From Arthrobacter silviterrae (GTDB taxonomy: Bacteria > Actinomycetota > Actinomycetes > Actinomycetales > Micrococcaceae): DNA of 64,000 nucleotides. The stretch lies in NCBI RefSeq assembly GCF_011045165.1, contig NZ_JAAKZI010000002.1, positions 62,001 through 126,000 on the forward strand. The letters run 5' to 3'. The notes under the pieces were generated by a model, which had not been told where the DNA came from, made no database searches, and saw nothing but the letters and a program-made list of their open reading frames with translations. A program made the position numbers and the translations under genes. Position 1 is the first letter of the stretch; every line of letters begins with the position of its first letter. Shown here one piece after another: positions 1 to 8,930 of this stretch.

Positions 1-460
1 GCTTGCCGCCGTCGTCCTTGACCTCCTTGATGGCCTGTTCCCAGCTGCTGCGGATGCCGATGTCGAAGCCGGCCTTGTCCAGGCGGACGTCGGCGCCCAT
101 GATGCGCGAGAGCTGGATGTTGCCCACGCGGTCGCTGAGCGGGTCCGGCCAGTCGACCCAGTTTTCCTGCACGAGGCGGGCCTTCATGCCGAGCTTCGCG
201 GCGACGGCGGCCACCTGGCGGGTGTGGTTGGACTGGTACCCGCCAATGGAGACGAGCGTGTCGGCGCCCTGGGCGATGGCGTCGGGGACGATGTATTCGA
301 GCTTGCGGGTCTTGTTGCCGCCGAAGGCCAGCCCGCTGTTGCAATCCTCGCGCTTGGCCCAGATTTTGGCGCCGCCCAGGTGTTGGGTCAGGCGGGGGAG
401 GTCGTGGATGGAGCTCGGGCCGAACGTCAGGGGGTAACGCTCAAAGTCGGTGATTGCCAT
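1..460 (-). CDS. acdS: 1-aminocyclopropane-1-carboxylate deaminase, 5' part (cut by window edge)
   Basis: The visible 153 residues begin [15 protein letters not shown] and read closely like the N-terminus of ACC deaminase, a PLP enzyme that cleaves 1-aminocyclopropane-1-carboxylate to 2-oxobutyrate and ammonia. The block [20 protein letters not shown] contains the PLP-binding lysine context (GGNK) typical of the family, followed by [20 protein letters not shown] and the LVQENWV segment. The C-terminal half lies beyond base 1. The gene is transcribed away from a divergent GntR gene, with a perfect palindrome in the gap; a dedicated local regulator is therefore likely. The related D-cysteine desulfhydrases share the fold, but the match to the ACC deaminase signature is much closer. 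This enzyme is common in plant- and soil-associated actinobacteria. Confidence 0.92.
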   Translation of the reverse strand, partial: MAITDFERYPLTFGPSSIHDLPRLTQHLGGAKIWAKREDCNSGLAFGGNKTRKLEYIVPDAIAQGADTLVSIGGYQSNHTRQVAAVAAKLGMKARLVQENWVDWPDPLSDRVGNIQLSRIMGADVRLDKAGFDIGIRSSWEQAIKEVKDDGGK

Positions 461-512
461 GGTGGCGGTCCTCAATGGTGGGCGGGTGCTGCGGATCACA
501 TCGCAGGTCGAT

Positions 513-528
513 ATGCAATATATTGCAT
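513..528. promoter_or_regulatory. Perfect 16-bp palindrome, probable GntR operator
   Basis: ATGCAATATATTGCAT is identical to its reverse complement. It sits in the 130-bp gap between acdS and the divergent GntR gene and is AT-rich against a GC-rich background. FadR-subfamily GntR proteins bind short palindromes of this kind, so this is the likely shared operator. Binding itself is inferred. Confidence 0.7.
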
Positions 529-590
529 GCCATAAACGCCACTGTCAACCATTGCGCCACACGGCCCCGCGCCGGGTTACCATAAGTTCC

Positions 591-1244
591 ATGCCCACAC
601 CAGCCCCCCAAGGCATCCACAAGCGTTCGCTGCTGCGCAACGACGTTTACGAATCCATCCGAGACGCCATCGTTGACGGCACCTTTGCCGCGGGCGAACG
701 CCTGAGGGATCCTGAGCTGGAGGCCTGGCTGGGCGTCAGCCGCACACCCATCCGGGAGGCCCTGCTGCGGCTGGAGCGCGCCGGGCTGGTCATCGCGAAG
801 CCGGGCCGGGCCACCATCGTGGCGCCCCTGGACCCGGCGTCCACCGTGAACGCGCAGCAGGTGGTGGCGTCCATGCATGAGCTGGCCGCCCGCCTGGCGG
901 TTCCACAGCTGGGCGGTCCGCAGCTGGCCGCCATGACCGAGTCCAACGCACGCTTTGAGCACGCCCTGATGCACGACGACGTCGAACTCGCCTTGGCTGC
1001 CGACGACGACTTCCACGCAGTCTTCCTCGACGCCTGCGGCAATGGAATGATCCCGGACATCCTGGAGCAGGCGCTGCCCCTGCTGCGCCGGGTGGAGCGG
1101 CAGCGTTTCAGCTCCCGCTCAGCCCGGCATTCCGTCACCGCGCATGCCGAGATCATCCGGCTGGCAGGCATGGGCGACGCCGACGCAGCCGCCCTCGCAA
1201 CCCGGGAGAACTGGCTTTCGCTCGGTGCCGGAGCCGAAGATTGA
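591..1244 (+). CDS. GntR-family transcriptional regulator (FadR/FCD type)
   Basis: A 217-residue protein. The N-terminal winged helix (about residues 14-75) carries the GntR signature VYESIRDAIVDGTFAAGERL...LEAWLGVSRTPIREALLRLERAGLV. The C-terminal all-helical domain has the FCD pattern, with His/Asp positions such as DDDFHAVFLDACGN and the later TAHAEIIRL that normally bind a metal and a carboxylate ligand. ATG 591 is chosen because residues upstream of it do not fit the family and the length is then usual. It is divergent from acdS across a perfect palindrome, so it probably controls acdS and itself in response to ACC or a product such as 2-oxobutyrate. The ligand is inference. Confidence 0.88.
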   Translation: MPTPAPQGIHKRSLLRNDVYESIRDAIVDGTFAAGERLRDPELEAWLGVSRTPIREALLRLERAGLVIAKPGRATIVAPLDPASTVNAQQVVASMHELAARLAVPQLGGPQLAAMTESNARFEHALMHDDVELALAADDDFHAVFLDACGNGMIPDILEQALPLLRRVERQRFSSRSARHSVTAHAEIIRLAGMGDADAAALATRENWLSLGAGAED

Positions 1245-1259
1245 GCCGACGGGCAACGT

Positions 1260-1297
1260 GGGTGGGGTGCAACGCGACGCCGCGCTGCACCCCACCC
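1260..1297. terminator. Bidirectional hairpin between convergent genes
   Basis: Arms GGGTGGGGTGCA (1260-1271) and TGCACCCCACCC (1286-1297) pair perfectly over 12 bp, and an inner CGCG/CGCG pair extends the stem. It lies between the 3' ends of the convergent GntR and oxidoreductase genes. A short T-containing tail follows on the plus strand. Confidence 0.75.
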
Positions 1298-1315
1298 TTC
1301 ATTCATGCGGCCGCT

Positions 1316-2455
1316 CTACGCGCGAACGTCCCGCCCGGCACCGGAGAGCGCCGCGAGCGGCGATTCCCACCCGGCAAGCACAGCCAACACGTCCACGTTC
1401 TTCTCGACATCCAGTGCCTGCGCATATGCGGCCGTGATGACATCGTCAATGCGCACCCGCTGTCCGGTCCCGGCCGACTGTACGGCCGCCTCCACCATTG
1501 CCAGCGAGTGGACGTTGGAGTGGATTTCCCCGTCGGGGACCTCCCCGCTGCGGACCGCAGCCACAAACTCGGCCAGCGATCCGGCAATTTCCTCCGGTCC
1601 GCCGTCGGAAGCGGGAACCTCCAGCGCTGCGCCTTCGATCCCCTCCGCAGTTGGTGCGTTGTCTCCGTCCCACAGTGCGGTCCCCCGCGCGCCGTTCACG
1701 CGCCAACTGCCGTTCCAGGAGGTTTCCGCACCGTCGGCGCACCATGAGCCTGAGTACACGTAGCGGAGCCCGCCGGCGAACTCAAAGATGGCGGTGGCAG
1801 CGGCGTCGGCCTGGAACCAGCTCCAGCTCGGGTTGAATTCTTCGCAGTACACGCTCACGGGATCCTGGCCCGTCAAGTGCCGGACGGCGTCGAACGGGTG
1901 GATGGCCATGTCCAGCAGCAGCACGTGGTCCATCTCCTCGCGGAAGCCGCCAAAGTGCGGGGCCTTGAAGAACTCAGTTGTGATGACGCCGATGTCGCCC
2001 AACTCCCCCGCTACAGCCTTGAGCTGCGTGAGCGAATTGAAGTAGCGCCGCGACTGGCTGATCATCAGCAGCTGCCCGCTGGCCTCGGCACTAGCAGCGA
2101 GCGACAGCGCCTGCGCCACGGTGGGTGCTGCCGGCTTCTCGCAGAGCACCGGAAGACCGGCAAACAAGGCCTCGACGTTGACCGGATGGTGGGCCACGGG
2201 GACGGTGACATTGACGACGGCGTGTGCCCCGGTTGCCGCCGCCACCTCACCGACACTCGTGCCGACGACGATGTCCTGCAGGCCGCGGGCTGCGAGTGCG
2301 GCATGGGCCGTGTCGGTGTTGAGGTCGACGAGGCCGACCAATTCCACGTCGGGGTTGGCGGTGATGGTGTCGAGCCACGCCTGGCCCATGCCGCCGGCTC
2401 CGACCTGGATCAGGCGCAGCGGCCCGACAGCGCTCACTGTGGTGAAAGTGCTCAA
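1316..2455 (-). CDS. Gfo/Idh/MocA family oxidoreductase (distal gene of ThuA operon)
   Basis: A 379-residue NAD(P)-dependent sugar dehydrogenase-like protein. The N-terminal Rossmann fold has [15 protein letters not shown] near residue 18, and [16 protein letters not shown] is the conserved EKP motif around residue 105. The C-terminal domain (from about residue 135) includes [16 protein letters not shown], whose Asp/His are the usual substrate-side residues. The start is uncertain: TTG at 2455 overlaps the ThuA stop codon as TTGA and has AGGGAG ten bases upstream, while GTG at 2437 is an in-frame alternative. It is the last gene of the six-gene operon and overlaps the ThuA-like gene. The substrate is probably a sugar or sugar derivative brought in by the neighbouring ABC importer (inference). 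Confidence 0.85.
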   Translation of the reverse strand: MSTFTTVSAVGPLRLIQVGAGGMGQAWLDTITANPDVELVGLVDLNTDTAHAALAARGLQDIVVGTSVGEVAAATGAHAVVNVTVPVAHHPVNVEALFAGLPVLCEKPAAPTVAQALSLAASAEASGQLLMISQSRRYFNSLTQLKAVAGELGDIGVITTEFFKAPHFGGFREEMDHVLLLDMAIHPFDAVRHLTGQDPVSVYCEEFNPSWSWFQADAAATAIFEFAGGLRYVYSGSWCADGAETSWNGSWRVNGARGTALWDGDNAPTAEGIEGAALEVPASDGGPEEIAGSLAEFVAAVRSGEVPDGEIHSNVHSLAMVEAAVQSAGTGQRVRIDDVITAAYAQALDVEKNVDVLAVLAGWESPLAALSGAGRDVRA

Positions 2456-3240
2456 TTTTCCATGGCTCCCTGGTAGCTGCGGCCGTTGTAGAAGTCTTCG
2501 GTTTCGTAGCGGAGCAGCACAGGAACGCTTCGCCCGGGGCGCAACGTCCTGGCCCATTCGACACCGTTGGCGATGATCTTGCGGACTTCCTTCTGGTGAT
2601 AGACGGGGTAGTCCTGGTCGCCGGGGCTGAAGAAGAAGATCTTGCCTAAGCCGCGCTTGTACGTCATGCCGCTGCGGAACACTTCGCCGCCGGTAAAGGT
2701 GGAGAGGAAGATCAGTTCGTCGGGAGCAGGCACGTCGAAAAATTCGCCGTACATCTCCTGGGCCGGAATGATGAAAGGGTGCGGGACACCCTGGGCGATG
2801 GGGTGGGTGGGGTCCACTGTCCAGACAATCTCCCGGTCTTCCTCGGAACGCCAGCGCAGGGTGCACGTGGTACCCATGAGCTTGCCGAAAATCTTGGACC
2901 AGTGCGCGGAGTGGAGGACCACCAACCCCATGCCTGCCAGCACGTGCTGGTGCACCCTTTCCACCACTTCGTCCGAAACTTCCGCATGGGCGGCGTGGCC
3001 CCACCAGACGAGGACATCTGTGGCCGCCAGGACTTCCTCGGTGAGCCCGTGCTCCGGATCATCCAAGGTTACGGTGCTCACTTCGACCCCGGTGCCAAGG
3101 TTTTCCTCAATGCCTTCCTTGATGGTGGTGTGCATGCCAGTGGGATAGATGTCGCGCACCTTTTGTTCAACTTGTTCGTGCCGGTTTTCACCCCAGACAA
3201 CTACTTTGATGGGGGTTGCGGGGCTGGTGGTTCCAGACAT
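2452..3240 (-). CDS. ThuA-domain protein (trehalose-utilisation type)
   Basis: A 262-residue protein of the ThuA family, a class-I glutamine-amidotransferase-like fold. Visible family features are [12 protein letters not shown] at the N-terminus, [35 protein letters not shown] and the acidic [18 protein letters not shown] near residue 180. In rhizobia thuA and thuB act with an ABC importer in trehalose and related disaccharide use, and ThuA-like proteins are linked to 3-keto-sugar processing; the exact reaction here is not known. ATG 3240 is preferred over GTG 3249 because AGAAAG lies eight bases upstream of it. It is co-directional with and overlaps the downstream oxidoreductase, so the two proteins probably act on one substrate. 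Confidence 0.88.
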   Translation of the reverse strand: MSGTTSPATPIKVVVWGENRHEQVEQKVRDIYPTGMHTTIKEGIEENLGTGVEVSTVTLDDPEHGLTEEVLAATDVLVWWGHAAHAEVSDEVVERVHQHVLAGMGLVVLHSAHWSKIFGKLMGTTCTLRWRSEEDREIVWTVDPTHPIAQGVPHPFIIPAQEMYGEFFDVPAPDELIFLSTFTGGEVFRSGMTYKRGLGKIFFFSPGDQDYPVYHQKEVRKIIANGVEWARTLRPGRSVPVLLRYETEDFYNGRSYQGAMEN

Positions 3241-3312
3241 GGGGTTCACTTTCTTGTTTCGTTTTGGTTCGACGATTTTGAAGTAGCTTGCGCGTGCGGG
3301 CGACGGTCCGGG

Positions 3313-4173
3313 CTATTTGACGGCACCGCCGGTCGCCCCGGCAGCGATGTACTTTTGGGCAATGACCAGCAGCACAATCGCCGGCAGCGAGGACAGAACC
3401 GCGGTGGCCATGACGGCACTCCAGTTGGAGACTTGCGTGCCGAGGTATTGGTAAATGCCCAATGTCACAGGCCTGATTTCATCCGTCGTGGTCAGCGTCA
3501 GGGCAAAGAGGAAGTCGCTCCAAGAGAACAAGAAGGCAAAGAGTGCAGCCGTGATGATTGCGTTCTTGGCAATGGGAAGGGCTATGGAAACAAAGGCCCT
3601 AACCTGCCCCGCACCGTCAACGCGGGCCGCCTCAATGATCGAGGGCGGGATGCTCATCATGAACGCCCGCATGATCAAGATTGCGAACGGAATGGCGCTG
3701 GTTGCGTCGGCAAGGATTAGGCCTGTGTAAGTGTTCAACAGGCCAAGGTCGTTGTAGGCCGCGTAGAGGGCGTTGGCAATGACGACACCCGGAATCATCT
3801 GGGCGATCAGGATCGCCAGCAGCGCCCAACTGATCCAGCGGAACTTGAACTGGGCCAGCGCATAGGCGGCCGGTGCCGCAATGGCCAGGGTGACCACCAC
3901 GGTGCCGAGCGAAATGACAAGGCTAGTGACCAAGTTCTTGCCCTGGTCAGCAATGGCCTTTTCATATCCGGCAAAGCTGGGGTTCAAGGGCAGAAAACTC
4001 GCCGACAACGTGTTGCCTGATGGTTGCAGGGAGGCGTTGATCATCCAGTAGATCGGGAAAAGCATGATGATCAGGAAAATGATGCCCAGCACCGTGGAGC
4101 TTCTTGTGCGGATGTTCTTCATCCGCTGCGCCGCAGCGTGGTTCACGGGCGCGGTGAGCTGTGTTGTAGCCAT
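3313..4173 (-). CDS. Carbohydrate ABC transporter permease, MalG type (CUT1)
   Basis: A 286-residue inner-membrane permease with about six hydrophobic segments. The cytoplasmic EAA loop is visible as IIEAARVDGAGQVRAFVSIALPIAKNAI, the site that docks the ATPase. The N-terminal segment ends in FPIYWMINASLQPSG, as in MalG/LacG-type permeases. It lies 9 bp after the MalF-type gene, and the two should form a heterodimeric channel. No ATPase gene occurs in the operon, so a general CUT1 ATPase of the MsiK/UgpC kind encoded elsewhere is presumably shared, which is common in actinobacteria. Confidence 0.93.
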   Translation of the reverse strand: MATTQLTAPVNHAAAQRMKNIRTRSSTVLGIIFLIIMLFPIYWMINASLQPSGNTLSASFLPLNPSFAGYEKAIADQGKNLVTSLVISLGTVVVTLAIAAPAAYALAQFKFRWISWALLAILIAQMIPGVVIANALYAAYNDLGLLNTYTGLILADATSAIPFAILIMRAFMMSIPPSIIEAARVDGAGQVRAFVSIALPIAKNAIITAALFAFLFSWSDFLFALTLTTTDEIRPVTLGIYQYLGTQVSNWSAVMATAVLSSLPAIVLLVIAQKYIAAGATGGAVK

Positions 4174-4182
4174 GGTGCCCTC

Positions 4183-5148
4183 CTACTCGTCAACGGCGCG
4201 GCGGTTGGCCCGCAGGTAGATGATGGCAAATACAAGGGAAATGAGGATCAGGATATTGGAGAACGCCGCACCCACCCCGAACTGGAAGTTCACAAAGGAC
4301 TCCTGGTAGGAGCGCACAGCAATTGTCTGGGTGGCGTTGGCCGGCCCTCCGTTGGTCAGGCCCAGGATGATGTCCAGGACCTTGATGGTGTAAACGACCC
4401 CAAGCACCAGGACAACGCTGACCACGGGACGCATGTTGGGCCAGGTGATGTGCCAGAAAGATTTCCAGCCGGTGGCGCCGTCAAGTGCCCCGGCCTCGTA
4501 CAGTTCTGCCGGAATATCCTGCAGGCCGCCGTACAGCAAGGTGACGTTGAAGGGTATGCCGATCCAGATGTTGACAATAATGACGGCAATGAGTGCCACA
4601 GACGGGCTGGTCAGCCACGGAACTGCCGGAATGCCAAAAGTTCCAAGGAACTGGTTGAGGATCCCGGAGTCCTGGTCGAGAATGGAGCGCCAGGTGGCGC
4701 TGGCAACAATCAGTGGCAGCAGCCAGGGCAGGAGCAGCATGGCACGCAGGAACCCACTCAGCGGGAACTTCTTGTTGAAGAACACCGCCAATGCCATGCC
4801 AATGACGAACTGGCCAAGGATCGATCCAATGGTAAACAATGCCGTGTTGAGCATGGCCGGGCCAAACAGGTTTGAGCTGATAACCGTTACATAGTTCTGC
4901 ACGCCGATCCAGGGGGCCTCACCCGTAAAGAACGTCTTGGTCGTGAAGTCCTGAAAACTCATTGTCAGGTTCTTGACCACCGGGTAGCCGAAATACAGGA
5001 CCATAAAGAGCCCTGCAGGGACCACAAAGAGGACCTTTGTGGTCGTCTCCCGGTCGAAGCGGACACGCGGCCGGCGCGGTTGACTTTTGGCAGGGCCGGC
5101 GAACCGTATCTTGGTTTCTCCCGCTGTTTGCAGGGATTGGGAAGTCAT
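4183..5148 (-). CDS. Carbohydrate ABC transporter permease, MalF type (CUT1)
   Basis: A 321-residue membrane protein. A basic N-terminal tail of about 35 residues precedes LFVVPAGLFMVLYFGYPVVKNLTMSF, the first membrane helix typical of MalF/UgpA permeases. The EAA loop reads LYEAGALDGATGWKSFWHITWPNMRPV. It is the partner of the downstream MalG-type permease and follows the binding-protein gene by 60 bp. Together they form the membrane part of a sugar importer; the solute is unknown. Confidence 0.93.
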   Translation of the reverse strand: MTSQSLQTAGETKIRFAGPAKSQPRRPRVRFDRETTTKVLFVVPAGLFMVLYFGYPVVKNLTMSFQDFTTKTFFTGEAPWIGVQNYVTVISSNLFGPAMLNTALFTIGSILGQFVIGMALAVFFNKKFPLSGFLRAMLLLPWLLPLIVASATWRSILDQDSGILNQFLGTFGIPAVPWLTSPSVALIAVIIVNIWIGIPFNVTLLYGGLQDIPAELYEAGALDGATGWKSFWHITWPNMRPVVSVVLVLGVVYTIKVLDIILGLTNGGPANATQTIAVRSYQESFVNFQFGVGAAFSNILILISLVFAIIYLRANRRAVDE

Positions 5149-5208
5149 GGTGACCTTTCAGCGGGTTCCGCCGCTGTCGCGACGGAACCCACGGGGATGG
5201 TTTGGGCG

Positions 5209-6438
5209 TTAGCCGTTGGCAGCCTGTTTGAAGGCGTCGCCCACGCTCGCCTTGCCGGTCAGCGCCAGCTGGATGGCCGTGTAGATGGTTGTCGCGGCCT
5301 TGGGCCAGCCGTCGCCAAGTTTTCCTGTGCGGGAGCGGGCATTGGCAACTTGCTCGGTGAAGGACTCCATGGTCGGCATCTTCGCAACGAATTCCTTGGC
5401 CAGGGCAGGCTTGGTCGGGACCGTGTAGCGGGCCTCGGAAAGGGACAATTGCGTGCTGTCCTTGGTGAAGCAACTAATGAACTCCGCCGCCTTGGCCTGC
5501 TTGGCCTTGTTGCCCGTTTGCGGCACCGTCCAGACTTCACCGCCGAGGGGGGCCACGGGCGTCTGCCCGGGCTTGTTGATGGGCACCTGCACCGAGCCCC
5601 ACTCAAGGGATTTGTCCGCATCGAGCGCCGGGATCTGCCACGGCCCGTTGATCATCATGGCCGTCTTGCCAGCCATGAATTGGTCCTTGACGTCGCCCTG
5701 GGACCAGTTGATGACGCCCTTGGACGCGGATCCGCTGTCAACCAGGTCCTTCCACAGCTGCAGGGCCTCCCTGTTTTGCGGTGAGTCGAGATTGGTCTCG
5801 TCGCCGCCGTTGGTCCACATGAACGGCAGGAACTGCCACGCCCCTTCATAGGTGGCGATCGCGGAGAATGCCACACCGTATTGGCTACCCTTGGTCAGGG
5901 CCTTGGCGGTGGTCTTCAACTCGGCCCACGTGGTGGGTGGCTTCAGCCCTGCTGCGGCCAGCAGCTTCTTGTTGTAAAACAGGCCCAGCGTGTTCGCCGT
6001 GGGTGCCAGTCCGTACACCTTGCCCTGGTAGCTGCCGGCCTCGAGCATGCCCTTGGCAAACCCCGAGGTGTCCACGCCAAAATCACTGAGCGGGGCCAGG
6101 CCGCCCGTGGCGGCAATCTGCTGCAGGTCCGGGTTGTCCAGCATCAACACATCGGGAAGCGTCTTGGACGACGACTTTTGCAGCACCTTCTGGATAAGGT
6201 CCTTGCCTGGCACGGCCTCTCGGCTGATGCTCACGCCGACTTCAGCGGCACACTTGTCAATTGCGCCCTTCATTATGGTGTTGTCCGGTTCGTTGTTGTA
6301 GTAGTCGAGGAGCGTCAACTTGCTGGCGTCCCCACCGCTGTTGCTGGCATTCCCGCCACCACAGGCGCTCAGGACGAATGGGGCGACGGCCGCAAGCGCC
6401 AAAACTTTGTACATGTGCTTCTTGGTGCGAATATTCAT
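5209..6438 (-). CDS. Extracellular sugar-binding lipoprotein (CUT1 solute-binding protein)
   Basis: A 409-residue secreted lipoprotein. The signal peptide (MNIRTKKHMYKVLALAAVAP...) ends in the lipobox LSACGGG, so Cys22 should be lipidated. The mature part is a family-1 solute-binding protein (TLLDYYNNEPDNTIMKGAID; later GKTAMMINGPWQIPAL and the C-terminal AAEFISCF block), which captures oligosaccharides outside the cell. ATG 6438 is chosen over longer in-frame extensions because AAGGAG lies seven bases upstream and the signal peptide begins there. It is the second gene of the LacI-controlled operon, followed by both permeases. Confidence 0.93.
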   Translation of the reverse strand: MNIRTKKHMYKVLALAAVAPFVLSACGGGNASNSGGDASKLTLLDYYNNEPDNTIMKGAIDKCAAEVGVSISREAVPGKDLIQKVLQKSSSKTLPDVLMLDNPDLQQIAATGGLAPLSDFGVDTSGFAKGMLEAGSYQGKVYGLAPTANTLGLFYNKKLLAAAGLKPPTTWAELKTTAKALTKGSQYGVAFSAIATYEGAWQFLPFMWTNGGDETNLDSPQNREALQLWKDLVDSGSASKGVINWSQGDVKDQFMAGKTAMMINGPWQIPALDADKSLEWGSVQVPINKPGQTPVAPLGGEVWTVPQTGNKAKQAKAAEFISCFTKDSTQLSLSEARYTVPTKPALAKEFVAKMPTMESFTEQVANARSRTGKLGDGWPKAATTIYTAIQLALTGKASVGDAFKQAANG

Positions 6439-6482
6439 GGGTAGCTCCTTTACTTTGGTTCTGTTGGGGTGTTTGTTCTGGT

Positions 6483-7676
6483 CTAGAATTCGTAGTTGGT
6501 CGCGGTCCAAACGGCATTGGCCTGAGCGCTGGCTTCCACGGCCGCCAGTACCCGCTGGATTGCAAGTCCGTCGCGGAACGAAGGCGACGGCTGGGTCCCT
6601 GCCGCTATATTGCGCACAAAATCTGCAATTTCGTGAACAAACGTGTGTTCGTAGCCAAGCCCGTGACCAGCCGGCCACCATGCATCCATATAGGGGTGTT
6701 CCGGCTCGGTCACAAGAATGCGCGAGAACCCTGAGGACGCGCGGGAGCCGGTGTTGTCCTGGACCCAAAGTTCGTTCATCGACTCAAAATCGAAGGCAAG
6801 GGACCCCCGGGCGCCATTGATCTCGATCCGTAAGGCGTTCTTGCGGCCCGTGGCGAAGCGGGAGGCCTCAAAGGTTGCGAGTGCACCTTTGTCGGTGCGG
6901 GCAATGAAAACGGCGGCGTCGTCAACCGTGACGGACCCTCGTTCGTCGCTTGCGGTAGCACTGAGTCCGTCTGACGAGGCCACCAATGGCCGGGTTTTGA
7001 CAAAGGTTTCAGTTAGGGCCGAGACGCCAGTGATGTGATGCCCTGTCAGGTACTGGGCCAGGTCAACAACATGTGCCCCAATGTCACCAAGGGCTCCTGA
7101 CCCGGCGTGCTCTCGCTGCAGGCGCCAGACCAGCGGGAATTCTTCGTCAACGATCCAGTCCTGAAGGTAAACCGCCCTGATATGAAATATCCTGCCAATC
7201 TTCCCCTCAGACACCAGCTGGCGCGCATGGGCCAGGGCCGGAGTGCGCCGATAGCTGTAGCCAACCATCGACTGGATGCCCCGCTCCTGCGCGGCTTCAG
7301 CCGCTGCAGTCATTTCTTCGGCTTCGCCAAGGGAGTTGGACAGTGGCTTTTCACAGAGAACATGTTTGCCCGCGGCGAGGGCAGCCAGCGCGATTGGGCT
7401 GTGAAGATGCCCTGGCGTACAAATGTCCACTACGTCGACGGACGGGTCGGCCACGACTTTCCGCCAGTCGTTTTCCACTTGCGGGATGTCGAATTTCGTT
7501 GCGAAGACGGATGCGGCGTCGTCATTTCGACCGCAAACCACGGCCACTTCCGGCTTCAACCCCAGCTCAAAGAATCTCGGGGCGCTCTGCCAGGCTTGAG
7601 CGTGGATGGTGCCCATGAATGAATGGCCAATCAGTGCCACCCGGAGGCTTGGGGCCTGAGAGTGCATCTGCTTCAT
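6483..7676 (-). CDS. Gfo/Idh/MocA family oxidoreductase (first gene of ThuA operon)
   Basis: A 397-residue NAD(P)-binding oxidoreductase. LRVALIGHSFMGTIHAQAW near the N-terminus is the dinucleotide fold, with an unusual HSF in place of the common AGG/CGxxG. The EKP motif occurs as GKHVLCEKPLSNSL, followed by SMVGYSYRRTPAL and GALGDIGAHVVDLAQYLTG, which supplies the conserved Asp/His. It resembles ThuB/IolG-like enzymes acting on sugars or 3-keto sugars. It is the promoter-proximal gene of the operon and is divergent from lacI, with two palindromic operators in the 197-bp gap. Confidence 0.9.
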   Translation of the reverse strand: MKQMHSQAPSLRVALIGHSFMGTIHAQAWQSAPRFFELGLKPEVAVVCGRNDDAASVFATKFDIPQVENDWRKVVADPSVDVVDICTPGHLHSPIALAALAAGKHVLCEKPLSNSLGEAEEMTAAAEAAQERGIQSMVGYSYRRTPALAHARQLVSEGKIGRIFHIRAVYLQDWIVDEEFPLVWRLQREHAGSGALGDIGAHVVDLAQYLTGHHITGVSALTETFVKTRPLVASSDGLSATASDERGSVTVDDAAVFIARTDKGALATFEASRFATGRKNALRIEINGARGSLAFDFESMNELWVQDNTGSRASSGFSRILVTEPEHPYMDAWWPAGHGLGYEHTFVHEIADFVRNIAAGTQPSPSFRDGLAIQRVLAAVEASAQANAVWTATNYEF

Positions 7677-7715
7677 TGCTCTGCTCCTGACTTCATTTTG
7701 AATGGGACTTGGCCG

Positions 7716-7729
7716 GTAAAGCGCTTAAC
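7716..7729. promoter_or_regulatory. LacI-type operator 1
   Basis: GTAAAGCGCTTAAC is a near-perfect inverted repeat centred on AAGCGCTT, with the CG-centred shape typical of LacI-family operators. It is 40 bp from the oxidoreductase start. Its centre is 69 bp from that of the second operator, so looping between the two by one repressor is plausible. Confidence 0.7.
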
Positions 7730-7785
7730 TTTTTTGCTAATGCGATCGATCTTGCCGTGACTTGGCGGCCTTGTCAAGACTTTTT

Positions 7786-7797
7786 TAAAGCGCTTTA
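7786..7797. promoter_or_regulatory. LacI-type operator 2
   Basis: TAAAGCGCTTTA is a perfect 12-bp palindrome sharing the AAAGCGCTT core with operator 1. It lies 77 bp upstream of the lacI start, placing it to control both divergent transcripts. Confidence 0.75.
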
Positions 7798-7873
7798 CTA
7801 TTCGCCGGCATTGGTCCACAATAATGGGAAGCCGGTGAGGTAACTTTGACCAAGAGCAACTGGGAGGAGTGCC

Positions 7874-8902
7874 ATGGCAACGATGCAGGATGTGGCCAAT
7901 CTGGCAAACGTGTCACTGGCGACTGTTTCATTCACCATAAATAATTCAAAGCCCGTCTCATCCAAGACGCGCGCCAAGGTCGAGAAGGCCATGAAAGACC
8001 TTGGATACCGGCGCAATGCTGTCGGAAGTGCCCTGGCTAGAGGCCGGACCCATGTGCTGGCCTTGCTGTACCCTGCGCTCCAGCATCGCTTTTCTTCTAC
8101 ATCGGTCCGGTTCTTTACCAGCGCCGCCCACCAGGCCAGGCTCCGCGGTTACAACCTGGTCCTGTGGCCGATGAGCAACGAAGCAGAGGCCGTTTCTGAA
8201 TTGACGGCATCCGGGCTCGTGGACGGCGTCCTACTCATGGAGGTCCAGCTCGACGACCCCCGGGTTGTAGAACTTGCGGGCGGAGCGGTCCCTTTTGCCC
8301 TGATTGGGCGTACTCGCGACACCAAGGGAATATCCTTTGTGGACGTAGATTTCGAGACTACGGTGGAGAATGCAATCGACCGGCTTAGCCGGCGTGGGCA
8401 CACCAATCTTGTCCTCATCGACGGCGGCATAGGTAGCCAGCTACTCGGAGGCTACGGCCCCGTGGCAAGGGCCAGAAATACCTTTGGGGAAGTCACCTTG
8501 CAACGCGGGCTGGTCGGCTCGGTCATGAGCGGCTTGGAAACTCCCGCTGGCGGGCGGGCACTTGCAAGGGAATTCGCGGCCGAGCATCCTGACGTTACAG
8601 GCGTGCTACTCATGAATGAGCATTCGGCACCGGGATTCGTAGCCGAGTTAAAGACTGTCGGATACGCCATACCACAAGATATATCCATCATCTCAATAGC
8701 CTCATCCGTCGATATTGCCAGTATGGCGGACCCCGAGCTTGCAGTATTGATCTCGCCTGCCGACGAGCTGGGCCGTCTCGGTGTCGATGCCCTCATTGAG
8801 CGTATTGATGAGAGAGACAAGCCGCTGCCCCAACAACTCGTCCAGTGTTCTTACTCGCCCGGCCACTCGGTTGGTCCCGCGCCAAAAAAGCGAACGCGGT
8901 AA
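7874..8902 (+). CDS. LacI-family transcriptional regulator
   Basis: A 342-residue repressor. The N-terminal helix-turn-helix and hinge read MQDVANLANVSLATVSFTINNSKPVSSKTRAKVEKAMKDLGY, nearly canonical for the family. The remainder is a periplasmic-binding-protein-like ligand domain in two lobes. GGGAGG sits upstream with suitable spacing to ATG 7874. It is divergent from the six-gene ThuA/ABC operon, with two matching operators between, so it most likely represses that operon until a sugar inducer binds. Confidence 0.93.
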   Translation: MATMQDVANLANVSLATVSFTINNSKPVSSKTRAKVEKAMKDLGYRRNAVGSALARGRTHVLALLYPALQHRFSSTSVRFFTSAAHQARLRGYNLVLWPMSNEAEAVSELTASGLVDGVLLMEVQLDDPRVVELAGGAVPFALIGRTRDTKGISFVDVDFETTVENAIDRLSRRGHTNLVLIDGGIGSQLLGGYGPVARARNTFGEVTLQRGLVGSVMSGLETPAGGRALAREFAAEHPDVTGVLLMNEHSAPGFVAELKTVGYAIPQDISIISIASSVDIASMADPELAVLISPADELGRLGVDALIERIDERDKPLPQQLVQCSYSPGHSVGPAPKKRTR

Positions 8903-8930
8903 CCTCAACGCCAGCTTCACCAGCCGAAAG

